NCBI RefSeq assembly: GCF_000243675.2
Contig: NZ_AHMM02000025.1
Location: 930,001 to 994,000 of the forward strand
DNA: 64,000 bases
Direction of reading: 5' to 3'
DNA from: Leptospira inadai serovar Lyme str. 10
GTDB lineage: Bacteria; Spirochaetota; Leptospiria; Leptospirales; Leptospiraceae
The notes below the pieces were generated by a model. That model saw nothing but the letters and a program-made list of their open reading frames with translations. It did not search any database and was not told the origin of the DNA. Positions 47,622-57,521 of the stretch are shown here, in pieces. How positions within the stretch are numbered: position 1 is the stretch's first letter; each line of letters opens with the position of its first letter. The position numbers and the translations under genes are program-made.

Positions 47622-49595
47622 TTAACCTCTTCGGCTTTCGAAGGAGTAACTTCGAAAGAAGGTATATATTAAGGGAATCCAAAGTAGAATTCCGAAGATG
47701 AAGAAAGGTGCCGGACTCATCACGTCTCGAATCACTTTCACTTTATAGTTGGCTCCCGCCCCGTAACGAAAGTCCGATTGAGTTTCTAAGCGTAAGTAGT
47801 AATGTCCGGGTGGAATTTCCGCCAGAGACTTCGAATCCGACTTGGAACCTTCCGACCAGGATTCTCCGTCGTCTACTCCGTGATAGTAGCTGGTTTCGAC
47901 GGAAGTATCATAAGCGGTATCGGTATCGGCATCGATTAACGCCAGCGAGAAATACATATATTTATTATCTAGATCCGGCGCTTCCAGTTGGATTTCGACG
48001 TTATCAGAAGGGTTTCCGGGAATTTCAAAAACATCCGTGACGAAGGAGTTATCCTTATAGTTCGGAGATCCGATATCGGTTCCGGGTACGGACGTTTGGG
48101 TATAATGGAAGGTACCTTCGAACACGGTCAGGTTCTTTGATTTTAAACAACCATATACTTGAAGTAAGAAGAAGGCGGTCGTTAGCACGGCTGCTACGAG
48201 CAAATTCCGTTTCAACCGGATCTTAAACGGATTCGGTTGGCAAGCACCGATATCCTCAGGGCGCTGCAATTTAGACGCGACCTCGAGAGGCACAGCGGCT
48301 TTCATTTCATCGAACGGAACAAAAGTCCCTTTTGACCAAAAAATTTCGCGATCCGTTCTTTCGGAAGAAAGCATGTACGGAGGAGAGGTAAAATCCTCTA
48401 TTTCCGCTTTTTCTCCCGCTTGGACTCTCCAGTAGAATTCACCGAGTGCAAGATCGGTATTAGAATCGGATCTTCCGTACCAACTATATTTTTCCTTGCC
48501 GAAAATTCTTTTTAATCCCGGAGCCCATTTAGGAATTCCAAGTAAAGGTTCAAAATAGGTCCAGTTTAGGTTGTTTTCGTTTAACCAAGCATACCCGCCG
48601 GGGTAATGGAGCAGGTAATCGGTCCATTCGAATGTCTCCCCATCTTCTTCGGTGGATTTTCGAAGAATTCCCAGTACCTTCGATTCCGGGTGATTCGGTA
48701 ACTTGATAGGAGTTCCTAGAGGTAAGAAAATTCCTTCTTTAGAAACGTTCTCGAATTTTGCGATGACTTTCAAATCGTCCCGCTCGGTGTCCATTACGGT
48801 TCCGCAATATTCGCATGCAATCGATTTGGAAAAATCGGGTCTGAGTTGACTGAGGGAAGCCCCGCATCCGACGCATTGTATGGAACGAGCTTGGATTTGT
48901 CCCGCGCCGTACGCGATCGCATTCTCTTTTAGATTTCTGAGATGAAGCTCTTCCAGCGTAGCGGAATCCCCAAGGAAAAAGAGGGGCGGATTTTCGGAAT
49001 AGTCGATCGTTGCGAAGCGACCTTCTTCATTCGCTAGATCCAACAAGACCGCCGTATATCCTGTTTCGAATCCGATAGGGAGTTCCCCTTCTCCTCCTAC
49101 ACATTCGGCAGTCATGATTTCTTTTAGAGTCCAGGTTCCGTCGAGATTGAACGTATCACCCGGAGTTAATCGGTCTTTTTTTCCTCCTGCCTCGTATACT
49201 AGGATGGGATCTTCTTTTTCGGGAGCCGGTATCTGAGGAAAACGATCCGGTTGGATTTTAGAATCCAATTTCGTATAAAAATATGTTCCTTGTGCTTCCC
49301 CGATCCAAGCGGTATTTCCACCGTCTTCTGCAACGTACCATTCATTCCAGAATCCGAGATCGAATTTTAGCTGAATTCTGCCTAGGACCCGAAAGTTCTT
49401 ATTTTGAAACGTTCCTTCGGTTCCGATTTGGATAAGAGTATTATCATCCGCTAACTCTCCGGACGTTCCGATTTTTTCGAGTTTTACGTCGTTTTTTAGC
49501 GAGAGAGTCCTGCAACTCGAGCAAATTGCGTATACGGACGCTTTATTAACGAATGGTACGGGGGCTCCGCAATTGGGACAAGTTAGTTCCGGCAC
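47622..49595 (-). CDS. DUF4178-type protein with zinc ribbons and C-terminal membrane spans
   Basis: The 657-aa protein opens with a zinc ribbon (ELTCPNCGAPVPF...YAICSSCRT) and then a DUF4178-like domain (LGRIQLKFDLGFWNEWYVAE, GEAQGTYFYTKLD). A second ribbon (CVGCGASLSQL...CEYCGTVMD) starts a repeat of the same arrangement (FEWTDYLLHYPGGYAWLNEN). Near residue 465 a membrane span is followed by an extracytoplasmic beta domain and a final span (FFIFGILLWIPLIYTFF). DUF4178 genes are often beside spermidine-synthase-like genes elsewhere, as here. The molecular role is unknown. Confidence 0.82.
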   Translation of the reverse strand: MPELTCPNCGAPVPFVNKASVYAICSSCRTLSLKNDVKLEKIGTSGELADDNTLIQIGTEGTFQNKNFRVLGRIQLKFDLGFWNEWYVAEDGGNTAWIGEAQGTYFYTKLDSKIQPDRFPQIPAPEKEDPILVYEAGGKKDRLTPGDTFNLDGTWTLKEIMTAECVGGEGELPIGFETGYTAVLLDLANEEGRFATIDYSENPPLFFLGDSATLEELHLRNLKENAIAYGAGQIQARSIQCVGCGASLSQLRPDFSKSIACEYCGTVMDTERDDLKVIAKFENVSKEGIFLPLGTPIKLPNHPESKVLGILRKSTEEDGETFEWTDYLLHYPGGYAWLNENNLNWTYFEPLLGIPKWAPGLKRIFGKEKYSWYGRSDSNTDLALGEFYWRVQAGEKAEIEDFTSPPYMLSSERTDREIFWSKGTFVPFDEMKAAVPLEVASKLQRPEDIGACQPNPFKIRLKRNLLVAAVLTTAFFLLQVYGCLKSKNLTVFEGTFHYTQTSVPGTDIGSPNYKDNSFVTDVFEIPGNPSDNVEIQLEAPDLDNKYMYFSLALIDADTDTAYDTSVETSYYHGVDDGESWSEGSKSDSKSLAEIPPGHYYLRLETQSDFRYGAGANYKVKVIRDVMSPAPFFIFGILLWIPLIYTFFRSYSFESRRG

Positions 49596-49682
49596 AAAGG
49601 AAGGAAATACCGTTACGAAGACTCGTTGTCAATCCTGGTTTTGTTTCGATGAAAAGAAATTTCCAATTAAGTCGAGCCGTTT

Positions 49683-50534
49683 TTAGGGAGTTAGGCTTCG
49701 TTTTGCCTGACGACGTTGGCGATTTAAGCCCGGATCGATTTCACCCAATGATTTTTCGAGTTCTTGCAAGGCCGGAGTCTCCCAGGTGGCTTCGTAGAGA
49801 TTTTCGGAGTCGAAAATCATGAAATTATTATCGAAGTGAATTCGGGAATATTGATCCGCTTTCGAGAACATCGCTCGATTGATCTCATTATAAACTTCTT
49901 CGAATTCGTGGGATTGCAAATCGGGCTGGAAATCGGACAAAAACTTGAGGGAAAGCAACACCATATACTTACGGGATTGCTTCAATAACTTTAAGGATTC
50001 GTAAAGATATTGGGTTTTGATACCGGGCAGATAAGGTCTAGTATTATCGGCGATCGTCTTCTTAATCCCCGCCGCTCCTAATTCCCTGTACCCGATTTCC
50101 AACTGATGAGTCGCCTCGGCATCCTTTGTTCGAAGGGCGTATTTCGCCAAATGGTCCAACTCTCGTCGTACCTGAAATCGATACTTCTCCACTGCGCCGG
50201 AATATAGAACGACTAAAAGTCGCTGCGTTTGTCTCATTTCGTCGTAGGAATGGGGAAGATCGAATTGAAGATAAAGGGTAAGGGTTTCGATATGATGCTG
50301 GATGCAACGACGGTACAATGCCTTATCGTCCGCGCTTCCGAAGTTCGAGACCGTACTATTGATCGCCCTGAGATGGAATTCGTTTTCCTTCAATCCGTGT
50401 TCGACTCGAAGTAATGCGGTTGCCCGATTGCTGTCTATATCGGCTTCGATCCCGTCCATCGGAATGCCGAGCAAAATCGGTAATCCGAATAAAATTAAGC
50501 CAAGTCGAAACTTGTTTGCGGGGAAGCCTAGCAT
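49683..50534 (-). CDS. Exported helical protein, function unknown
   Basis: This 283-aa frame has a hydrophobic start (RLGLILFGLPILLGIP) that may be a signal peptide, then a mostly helical mature part with many charged residues (LRVEHGLKENEFHLRAIN, KYRFQVRRELDHLAKYAL, SHEFEEVYNEINRAMFSKAD). I recognise no domain. It is followed by the DUF4178 gene (start at 49595, 87 bases away) and may belong to that set. Confidence 0.7.
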   Translation of the reverse strand: MLGFPANKFRLGLILFGLPILLGIPMDGIEADIDSNRATALLRVEHGLKENEFHLRAINSTVSNFGSADDKALYRRCIQHHIETLTLYLQFDLPHSYDEMRQTQRLLVVLYSGAVEKYRFQVRRELDHLAKYALRTKDAEATHQLEIGYRELGAAGIKKTIADNTRPYLPGIKTQYLYESLKLLKQSRKYMVLLSLKFLSDFQPDLQSHEFEEVYNEINRAMFSKADQYSRIHFDNNFMIFDSENLYEATWETPALQELEKSLGEIDPGLNRQRRQAKRSLTP

Positions 50535-50652
50535 ACTCTAATTTTCGGTTTTTAAGGGGGGTGAAATTGACCTCGGGGCTCGATAAGAACTAGTTCACGA
50601 ATTTCATCCTTATGTCCGATTCGACGTAGAACTATCGGCCGGAATTCGTCTT

Positions 50653-52920
50653 TTATTTTCTTTTTAAACGTAAGGCGTTGCCCACGACCGAAACGGAACT
50701 AAACGCCATCGCGGCGCCGGCGATCCAAGGCGCTAGGTAGCCGGCTGCAGCGATCGGAATACCGAATGCATTGTATGCCAAGGCCCAAAATAAATTCTCC
50801 CTGATATTGCGCACCGTCGCTCTGCTGATCCGTATCGCATCCGCCAATCTTCTCAGATCGCCTTTTACGAGCACCACTCCGGCGGTTTCCATAGCGATAT
50901 CGGTTCCGTTTCCCATTGCGAAACCGACTTCCGCCTTTGCCAGGGCTGGTGCGTCGTTGATTCCGTCTCCTGCCATTCCGACTTTTTTCCCGGTCGATTG
51001 AATACTTCCTATAACATCAGATTTTTCTTTTGGATGTAAAGATGCACGGACTTCGGTAATACCGAGTTTGGACGCGATACTTTCCGCTGTAAGTTTATGA
51101 TCTCCCGTTAAGAGCACTAATTCCAAACCCAGGTGATTGAGTTCATCGACGGCTTCTTTCGTGGTGTCTTTCAATTTATCTTGAAGGGAAAGGATTATCC
51201 AGGAAGGATTAACTCCCTCCACTTTTCCCCAAACCACCGTTTTTCCTTCGGCTTCCCAGGCTTTGCTTTGGGTGACCAATTTAAGAGGGAGGTCCTCGAT
51301 ATTGGAAGAAAGGAATTCCGCCTTACCTACCATTACGGATTCTTCCTTGATACGAGCCCGCAGCCCTCCTCCCGGCTCTGCTCGAAGGTCGGTCGGAAGT
51401 TCTATGTGCAGCCCTTTTTCTTTTCCATATTCTACGATTGCCTTGGCCAATGGATGTTCCGAAGCGGATTCGGCCGAAGCGATTTTCCGCAAAATCTCCG
51501 ATTCCCCGATTCCGGTCGTGAGAATTCCGTCAACTGCAGGTCTCCCTTCGGTTAACGTACCGGTTTTGTCGAATGCGAGTACTTCCAAGGTCGCTGCAGT
51601 TTCGAGGGCTTCGGCATTTCTAAATAAGATTCCCTGGCTGGCGGCTTTTCCGGTACCAACGAGAAGGGAAACGGGAGTCGCAAGACCCAAAGCACAAGGA
51701 CAAGCAATTACGAGAACTGCAATCGATTTCTCTAATGCACTTCCCAAGATTCCGGGTTCCAACAAAAAATACCAGAGAATAAAATCCAAGATCGCGATGA
51801 GAACCACCGATGGAACGAAAACCGAAGAGATTTTGTCCGCGACTCTTTGAATCGGTGCTCTTGACGCTTGCGCGTCTTCGACGGTCCGAATAATGGAAGA
51901 AAGAAGCGTATCCGACCCCACTTTATCCGCTCGGACGATCAACGCACCGTTGCCATTGATCGTCCCGCCCATGACCTGAGATCCCGGGTATTTTTCGACA
52001 GGGAGACTTTCTCCCGTTAACATCGATTCATCGACGGCGCTGGATCCGGAAAGCACGATTCCATCGGTGGGCATTCTTTCTCCGGGGCGTATATGAATCT
52101 CGTCACCCGGATTCAGATACTCGGAAGGAACTTCGATCCATTCTTCCCCTTTCCGTATTCTCGCGATTTCAGGCTTTAATGCCAGTAAGGATTGTATCGC
52201 TTGCGAACTTCTACCTTTGGCAACTGCCTCCATCCATTTTCCCCCTAGTAAAAACGTGAGCAATACCGCGGACGTTTCGTAATACAAAGGCGGAACCATC
52301 GAATGAGCCGAGTGATCATCCGTTATAAGAAAAAACGGATTTCCGTTCGCAATTCCGGTAACAAAACTGATCGTTAAACTATACCCGAAAGCCGCAGTCG
52401 TTCCGAGAGCCACTAGCACATCCATATTCGCGGCGCCGTTTCTTAAGGCTCGGAAGGCGCCTCGATAAAAAGGAAATCCGATCCAAAATTGGACCGGAGC
52501 GGCAAAAACGAATTGAACCCAGGGATTCATAAGTAATCCGGGCAGAGGAAGGAATGAGAGAAACTCGAAATGAGAGACCATCGAATAAAGTAAGGGAAGC
52601 GAGAAAAAAGTAGATAATAAAAATCTAATTTTTAAGGAATTGATCTCGTGTTGATGGGTTTTGGTTACTTCGGCGGAATTCTTGTCGGTATGCTCGGAGG
52701 CTTTATATCCGAGTGACTCGACTTTTGCGAGCAGTTCTAAAGTCGTAGTTTCGGGGTTATGACGCACGAAAGCGGTCTCTCTCGCAAAATTGACTCTCGC
52801 TTCCGATACGCCCGGTATTTTGGACAGGCCTTTCTCGATTCGCAAAGCGCAGTTCGCGCATGTCATGCCGAATAAATCGAGCGTGACTTCTTCCATACCT
52901 TGAGTTTTATTTGCTGTCAT
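50653..52920 (-). CDS. copA: Copper-exporting P1B-type ATPase
   Basis: The 755-aa protein has an N-terminal heavy-metal domain with GMTCANC, eight spans, the actuator TGES ([11 protein letters not shown]), the intramembrane metal site CPC near residue 408 ([12 protein letters not shown]), the phosphorylation site DKTGTLTEG near 449, the SEHPLAKAI loop and [11 protein letters not shown]. The CPC and the late pair of TM residues ([15 protein letters not shown]) are those of Cu(I) exporters. It follows copZ on the same strand with a gap of 103 bases, and both lie next to a divergent cueR-type regulator. Confidence 0.97.
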   Translation of the reverse strand: MTANKTQGMEEVTLDLFGMTCANCALRIEKGLSKIPGVSEARVNFARETAFVRHNPETTTLELLAKVESLGYKASEHTDKNSAEVTKTHQHEINSLKIRFLLSTFFSLPLLYSMVSHFEFLSFLPLPGLLMNPWVQFVFAAPVQFWIGFPFYRGAFRALRNGAANMDVLVALGTTAAFGYSLTISFVTGIANGNPFFLITDDHSAHSMVPPLYYETSAVLLTFLLGGKWMEAVAKGRSSQAIQSLLALKPEIARIRKGEEWIEVPSEYLNPGDEIHIRPGERMPTDGIVLSGSSAVDESMLTGESLPVEKYPGSQVMGGTINGNGALIVRADKVGSDTLLSSIIRTVEDAQASRAPIQRVADKISSVFVPSVVLIAILDFILWYFLLEPGILGSALEKSIAVLVIACPCALGLATPVSLLVGTGKAASQGILFRNAEALETAATLEVLAFDKTGTLTEGRPAVDGILTTGIGESEILRKIASAESASEHPLAKAIVEYGKEKGLHIELPTDLRAEPGGGLRARIKEESVMVGKAEFLSSNIEDLPLKLVTQSKAWEAEGKTVVWGKVEGVNPSWIILSLQDKLKDTTKEAVDELNHLGLELVLLTGDHKLTAESIASKLGITEVRASLHPKEKSDVIGSIQSTGKKVGMAGDGINDAPALAKAEVGFAMGNGTDIAMETAGVVLVKGDLRRLADAIRISRATVRNIRENLFWALAYNAFGIPIAAAGYLAPWIAGAAMAFSSVSVVGNALRLKRK

Positions 52921-53023
52921 GTTAATTATAATTTCCCTTAAACGAATACAACTGTGAGAGTATCGTCACGTTTTAAGAGCTTACTATGCGACGTTACGGA
53001 ACATTCGGTTTCGTCTTTGCAAT

Positions 53024-53230
53024 TTAAATATTCTTAATGGACAAAAGAGTATACCCTTCTTCCCGAATCGCATTCGAAAGGTCGGCTTCGGTGGAAGCAC
53101 TTTCTATTTTAGCGATGCCCGTTTTTAGGTCGATTTCGATCTTCGCTTTCGGATCCATTTTCTGAATCGCTTTTTTTATCGTGGACATGCAATGATCGCA
53201 GGTCATTCCGTCTATCTTTAGTTCTCTCAT
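53024..53230 (-). CDS. copZ: Copper chaperone CopZ
   Basis: CopZ carries Cu(I) in the cytoplasm and hands it to CopA. The 68-aa protein is a single HMA domain with the metal site GMTCDHC (Cys11, Cys14) and the usual helix (MSTIKKAIQKM). It is the first gene of the copZ-copA pair, transcribed from a MerR-type promoter at 53260-53290 towards copA. Confidence 0.95.
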   Translation of the reverse strand: MRELKIDGMTCDHCMSTIKKAIQKMDPKAKIEIDLKTGIAKIESASTEADLSNAIREEGYTLLSIKNI

Positions 53231-53259
53231 TCGAGTTTTCTCCTCTATCGCTACGGCAA

Positions 53260-53290
53260 AGTTTAAAGCTTACCGCCGTGGGAAGGTCAA
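53260..53290 (-). promoter_or_regulatory. CueR-type promoter of copZ-copA with 19-bp spacer
   Basis: On the minus strand, TTGACC (53285-53290) is followed after exactly 19 bases by TAAACT (53260-53265). An overlong spacer is the hallmark of promoters twisted into shape by MerR-family activators. The spacer begins TTCCCACG and contains an imperfect dyad (ACCTTCC with AGCTTACC on the opposite strand). A cueR-like gene is divergent at 53401. The transcript start would be near 53253, about 23 bases before the copZ start. Confidence 0.75.
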
Positions 53291-53400
53291 TAGGCTAAAC
53301 CAAAAAAAGATAAAAAAAAGAAAAAAAGTAACTTTTCTTCAATCCTTCCCATTATTGGAATGTTTTACGATTAAAAGAATTCTTAATTCGGATATAAATT

Positions 53401-53787
53401 ATGAACATCGGCGAGCTGTCTAAACTTACCGCGATCAGCGCAAAATTAATCAGACATTACGAATCTACCGGACTCATTCCAAAAGCCTATCGAACCGAAT
53501 CGGGGTATAGAATCTACGGAGAAAACGACGTTCACACCTTGAGATTCATCAAGCGTGCCCGGGGGTTAGGTTTTTCTTTGAAGGAGATTAAACAGCTTTT
53601 AGGGTTATGGAGAAATAAATCCAGAGCCAGCGCTCAGGTGAAAGCGCTAGCAGTGTCCCATGTAAAGGAAATGGAGGAAAAAATCGCAGAATTAGAAGGG
53701 ATGTGCGCTACTTTACGTCACCTATCCAAACATTGTCATGGGGATAGTCGACCGGATTGCCCGATCCTAGAGGAACTAGGCGGTTGA
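53401..53787 (+). CDS. cueR: Cu(I)-responsive MerR-family regulator (CueR-like)
   Basis: The 128-aa protein has the MerR DNA-binding start MNIGELSKLTAISAKLIRHY and YESTGLIPKAYRTESGYRIY, a long dimer helix, and the metal loop with Cys112 and Cys120 (HCHGDSRPDCPIL). Ser77 is present, which in CueR excludes divalent metals. This set predicts a monovalent Cu(I)/Ag(I) sensor. It is divergent from copZ and its likely operator lies in 53231-53400. An inverted-repeat element begins 2 bases after its stop. Confidence 0.93.
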   Translation: MNIGELSKLTAISAKLIRHYESTGLIPKAYRTESGYRIYGENDVHTLRFIKRARGLGFSLKEIKQLLGLWRNKSRASAQVKALAVSHVKEMEEKIAELEGMCATLRHLSKHCHGDSRPDCPILEELGG

Positions 53788-53788
53788 T

Positions 53789-53913
53789 CAGAGGACTGAA
53801 GACAGAAGCTACACGACGTTCGAAAGGTTACGGAAGTAGAGGAAGAATTTACGATGACACAAGAAACTTTTTCTAGAAGGTGGAAACTCCACTCACCAAT
53901 GTTCCGTCCTCAG
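53789..53913 (-). repeat. Dispersed inverted-repeat element, copy C (reverse orientation)
   Basis: This 125-base copy starts CAGAGGACTGAAGACAGAAG right after the cueR stop. Its reverse complement aligns with the other copies (CGGAACATTGGTGAG near one end, CTTCCTCTACTTCCGTAACC in the middle and CTTCTGTCTTCAGTCC at the other), but the right CGTGAGC block is missing. Confidence 0.72.
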
Positions 53914-53946
53914 TTGCGATTCAGGGCCCGATCGCTCCGGAATTGA

Positions 53947-54330
53947 TTAGGCTAAGGGTTTCTTGTCCTTATCGAAAAACTTTTTATGAATCAAATCTTG
54001 AATCAGATCCCGATCCTCATCCAAAAGATTTACGAAGATAACATTGGCTTTTTTTCCGGAGACTCGGATCACTTCTGATTCCAGTTCCATGTTCTTACCG
54101 TTGATGGGAGCAAAGAGAAAGATTCGATCTCCTTCGAAAACGGAAGTTCTCGTTTCTAAACCGGCTCCTCCCGTTCCGATATCCACTAGGTGGGCCGGAA
54201 ATCGCTGAGACTTCCCTTTGACCGAAAAGTCGGCATCGATCGTGATTTTGACGCGAGCGTTCTTCCTCTTTTGTTGAGAGGGGTCCCGATACTCGTATTT
54301 ATCGTCGAAAAGAGAATGCGTGCCCGCCAT
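53947..54330 (-). CDS. PilZ-domain protein
   Basis: This 127-aa protein carries a PilZ-like core: QQKRKNARVKITIDADFSVK provides a basic start, and HLVDIGTGGAGLE is a weak D/N-x-S-x-x-G (here D-I-G-T-G-G, lacking the Ser). So c-di-GMP binding is less certain than for the PilZ protein at 17102. It ends a three-gene minus-strand set (FlgD/OmpA-type, NRDE, PilZ) with a 7-base gap to NRDE. Confidence 0.75.
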   Translation of the reverse strand: MAGTHSLFDDKYEYRDPSQQKRKNARVKITIDADFSVKGKSQRFPAHLVDIGTGGAGLETRTSVFEGDRIFLFAPINGKNMELESEVIRVSGKKANVIFVNLLDEDRDLIQDLIHKKFFDKDKKPLA

Positions 54331-54337
54331 AGGACAA

Positions 54338-55084
54338 TCATAGAGAGGTTCGGAATTCAGTCAAAGTGAAATTGAATTCCTCTTCAGGGCCTTCTTCGCA
54401 AGGTTGGATCGGCTTATAAAACGAGTTAACTTGTTCGTTTTCGACAACAAAAATAGTTCTAGATACCGTCGTCGCATCCCTTCTATGCATGCATGGAGAA
54501 AGCGCTCCTTTTTCCGGTAGGTGCGAGGAGAGGAAATTTTTTGCCAAAGAAACGAAGTCCATCCCGTCGGGCAATGCCGACGGTAAAAAATGTTTTTCGA
54601 AGATGTCCCGTCTTACTACCTGAGCTTTCGGGCCTTGCGTGAAAGAGCTGCCGAACACCGTATAGATGCCCTTATCTTTTTCGTTTTCATACGTTTGGCC
54701 GTCCCAAATAAAAATATCGGTTTCGTCTCTTCGAATCCGGAATAATTTAAAAGGATAGTACTGTTCGAGTTCCGAAACGGAATAGGACTCCGGAATGCGT
54801 TCTTTCAAAAGAATAGAACGCACTAAAAGACCCCTGCTAGTGGGATTGCGCAGAAGTTTTAAGGCGGCTTCGTAGTAATTCAAAAGACAGATGATCTCTC
54901 CGTCTTGGGAAATTCCGATCCAAGTCCCGCCCGCATCTCCGTCTATGGGTGCAATTGCCTTTGCCGAAGGAGATTCCAATAAAACCGGAGACAGGGAAGG
55001 CTTCCGTTTTACGGATTCGTCCCGGTTGAATCCAAGCCCGTAAAGCTTGCGAGTCGGGTCCCGATAGATTAAGGCTGTGCACAT
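54338..55084 (-). CDS. NRDE-family (TANGO2-like) protein
   Basis: The 248-aa protein begins MCTALIYRDPTRKLYGLGFN, with Cys2 likely exposed after Met removal, and the NRDE block is GFNRDESVKRKP. Further family features are GGTWIGISQDGEIICLLNY near residue 52 and the Arg-Gly-LL block SRGLLVRSIL. The animal relative TANGO2 has been linked to heme trafficking and lipid metabolism, but the bacterial function is unknown. It starts 3 bases after the envelope protein gene, so they are co-translated or at least co-transcribed. Confidence 0.87.
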   Translation of the reverse strand: MCTALIYRDPTRKLYGLGFNRDESVKRKPSLSPVLLESPSAKAIAPIDGDAGGTWIGISQDGEIICLLNYYEAALKLLRNPTSRGLLVRSILLKERIPESYSVSELEQYYPFKLFRIRRDETDIFIWDGQTYENEKDKGIYTVFGSSFTQGPKAQVVRRDIFEKHFLPSALPDGMDFVSLAKNFLSSHLPEKGALSPCMHRRDATTVSRTIFVVENEQVNSFYKPIQPCEEGPEEEFNFTLTEFRTSL

Positions 55085-55087
55085 TTA

Positions 55088-56857
55088 TTATTTTCCCACG
55101 CTTAGAAAAAAATCGATTCGTTGGTTCCGGTCCATTTCATAAGTTCCGTTTCCGGGGATCAATGGAAGAGTTTCTCCGAATCCCCGAAATCGATACCTTC
55201 CGAATTCCGATTCTTTTCCAAAGAAGGAGCGATAGATTTTTCGGGCCTTCTCTTCCGAAAGTTTCAAATTATATTCATCGTCTCCATAGTGAGAGGTATG
55301 AAATTGAAGTTCGATTTTGTAACCGGGTAGCTTCGCTAGGATGGATTTTAGAGTCGAAGGGAGAGTCCACCAACGTTCTTCATAGAGGCGTTCCGGAATC
55401 GAAATCCTATAGCCTTCCTTCTCTTTTATAATCAAGATACCTGTTCTAAGATGACCCAGCTCCTCTTCGCCTTCTCTTCCGAAAAGATCTTTATAATGAA
55501 GGACGACTCGTAACGGTGCTAAGGAACCGATCCGCCTTCCTTGGTCGTCTTTTCCGGACCAGGATAGTCTTTCGGGAATAGCGTTTTGTCCCGACCATAC
55601 TCGAACGATTCGTTCCTCTTTTTCATCATCTCCGAAGGATTCTAAAAGGGAGATTTTCCAATTTAGAATCGGCAATTTTTTTGAGCGAATCCGAATTTCC
55701 AGACTATCCTTATACCAGTCGTCGTCGGGAGTGACTCCGTTCGGGAAAACGTCGTAGGAAAATTTCGCCTTATCGTCGGATAACGTGAATTTCTTGGGGA
55801 AGCTCGAGAATTTATCGTAACGACTATAAATCGTTAAGCGAACGAAATATGCACCGGAGTTTAAAGGGCGATTTTCTTTATCCTTGGGTTCCCAGGTCCA
55901 TTCGGCGGGCGGCTCACCCAGCCCTTTATGCGTATAGACTTGAGTCTCGTCGTCGCCTTTCCGTTTAAAAACCTCCCATTCGAACGAATCCGATTTTAAT
56001 TTGGAGGAAATAAAAGCGGTAAATCGAATACGACTTAACGTAACGCTCGGATCAGTGGAGTAAAGTTCCGTGTCGGTATTGATATCGGCTCCGACCACTT
56101 CCGATCTAACGGAGAGATTGTCGATTCTGGTAAACGATTCATTGCCGGCCGGATCTCTCGCGGTTAGTTTGTAGGAATAGAGTCCCGCAGGAACCTGTTT
56201 TCCGGATGCGTCGGTTCCGTCCCAACTCAAGACAGAAGGGAGATCCCTCGTTCTCCAGCTATAGGATTTTATAGAGCGTCCTTGCGGGTCTAAAAATTCG
56301 CCCCAAAAAATATCGGCTGATTCTCCGACTCCCTTCTGCTGGATCTGTATCTTGGATAAATTTCTATCCTCGAAAAGAAGCAGTCGGTTTTTTGTTCCGA
56401 TCTCCACTTTCGGGGGATGCGAATCCAAATATACGGTGGCTTCTTCGGAAAGAATTCTTTCTTGGTTGGAAGTTAATAATAATAGTTGATAAGTGTAGTA
56501 ACCGTCCGGAACGGTATTACCGTTTTCATCTTCCCCGTTCCATTCTATATTTTCCGGGACTATCACGTCTTCCGGAGCGAATTCGTTTTCGTCCCACAGG
56601 AAAACGAAATCCTTTTTTCGAAGACGATTTGCCTCGAATTTGCGAACGGACTCTCCGGACGCATTTCGAATGGTAAGTTCCCAATCCTGCAATTTCGGTA
56701 GGGAAGAGGATTGAATTTTAAATCGGAGGGAATCGATCGAACCGTCCCGATTCGGAGAAAACGTAGTAGTTTCCGTGCTAATCAAAGAATTAGCGTGCAA
56801 AGCGGAGCTCAAAAAAAACCCGAAGATCAGCAAGCGCGGGATCAATTTGATGCACAT
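55088..56857 (-). CDS. Exported protein with FlgD-like Ig repeats and OmpA-like C-terminus
   Basis: The 589-aa protein has a signal peptide (LLIFGFFLSSALHA). Then come several beta-domain repeats of the FlgD Ig-like kind: WDENEFAPEDVIVPENIEWN followed by GEDENGNTVPDGYYTYQLLL, and LSWDGTDASGKQVPAGLYSY, and a third LSWSGKDDQGRR. The C-terminal 110 residues look OmpA-like (LRSILAKLPGYKIELQFHT-type start, LSEEKARKIYRSFFG, FRGFGETLPL, RNQRIDFFLSV), a peptidoglycan-binding domain. So it probably sits in the periplasm and links the envelope to the cell wall. Confidence 0.82.
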   Translation of the reverse strand: MCIKLIPRLLIFGFFLSSALHANSLISTETTTFSPNRDGSIDSLRFKIQSSSLPKLQDWELTIRNASGESVRKFEANRLRKKDFVFLWDENEFAPEDVIVPENIEWNGEDENGNTVPDGYYTYQLLLLTSNQERILSEEATVYLDSHPPKVEIGTKNRLLLFEDRNLSKIQIQQKGVGESADIFWGEFLDPQGRSIKSYSWRTRDLPSVLSWDGTDASGKQVPAGLYSYKLTARDPAGNESFTRIDNLSVRSEVVGADINTDTELYSTDPSVTLSRIRFTAFISSKLKSDSFEWEVFKRKGDDETQVYTHKGLGEPPAEWTWEPKDKENRPLNSGAYFVRLTIYSRYDKFSSFPKKFTLSDDKAKFSYDVFPNGVTPDDDWYKDSLEIRIRSKKLPILNWKISLLESFGDDEKEERIVRVWSGQNAIPERLSWSGKDDQGRRIGSLAPLRVVLHYKDLFGREGEEELGHLRTGILIIKEKEGYRISIPERLYEERWWTLPSTLKSILAKLPGYKIELQFHTSHYGDDEYNLKLSEEKARKIYRSFFGKESEFGRYRFRGFGETLPLIPGNGTYEMDRNQRIDFFLSVGK

Positions 56858-56966
56858 GCTCCTAGAAAAATCCGGTTAGGAAAAATTGCACCGGTTTTTC
56901 GAATCTTTGAGAAGGATAGAAATATTCGATCTAACGCAATAAATCCGTCCTTTGGTTCTAAGAGCG

Positions 56967-57521
56967 TCAGTCAGTATTCTTTTTCTTTCGATCGGCGGAT
57001 AAGGAACCTAGGTGAATTCCGCTTTCGGGAATTCCGTCTTCCTCGGTATATTTACGTAAGGCATACGTAACGGAAGCGAAAGCGATTTCCTCCCAAGGAA
57101 TTTCATCGGGCGAGAATAATTTCACCTCCTCGGATTCGGGGCTTACGTCGAATTTTCCGTCTACGAGATTCGCCAGAAAAAACATATAAACCTGACTGAT
57201 ATGAGGAATGCTATAAACGGTATGCAATCGGAGAATTTGGATCTGTGCGTTTGCTTCCTCCGAAGTTTCCCGAGAGGCGCCGTCTTCTACGGTTTCTCGA
57301 TTTTCCAGAAAGCCGGCAGGAAGAGTCCAGTACCCTTTTCTGGGTTCTATCGCTCTCTTGCATAAGAGAATTTTACCTTCCCAAATCGGTATGCTTCCTA
57401 CGATCACCTTCGGATTTTGGTAATGAATCGTACCGCAGGTTTGGCATGTATACCGAGGAAGGCTATCTCCCTCGGGAATCCTCAATGTAACCGCGGAACC
57501 GCAAACGCTGCAAAATTTCAT
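56967..57521 (-). CDS. Nudix hydrolase with N-terminal zinc ribbon
   Basis: The 184-aa protein has a four-cysteine ribbon ([20 protein letters not shown]) and a Nudix domain with box [20 protein letters not shown], which keeps G-x5-E-x7-R-E-x2-EE but has Asn after Ala where Gly is usual. This layout resembles NudC-like and related pyrophosphatases acting on NAD(H) or other nucleotide derivatives. Its ATG overlaps the cstA stop by 4 nt, so it is translated with cstA, an unexplained pairing. The 109 bases up to the envelope gene are empty. Confidence 0.88.
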   Translation of the reverse strand: MKFCSVCGSAVTLRIPEGDSLPRYTCQTCGTIHYQNPKVIVGSIPIWEGKILLCKRAIEPRKGYWTLPAGFLENRETVEDGASRETSEEANAQIQILRLHTVYSIPHISQVYMFFLANLVDGKFDVSPESEEVKLFSPDEIPWEEIAFASVTYALRKYTEEDGIPESGIHLGSLSADRKKKNTD

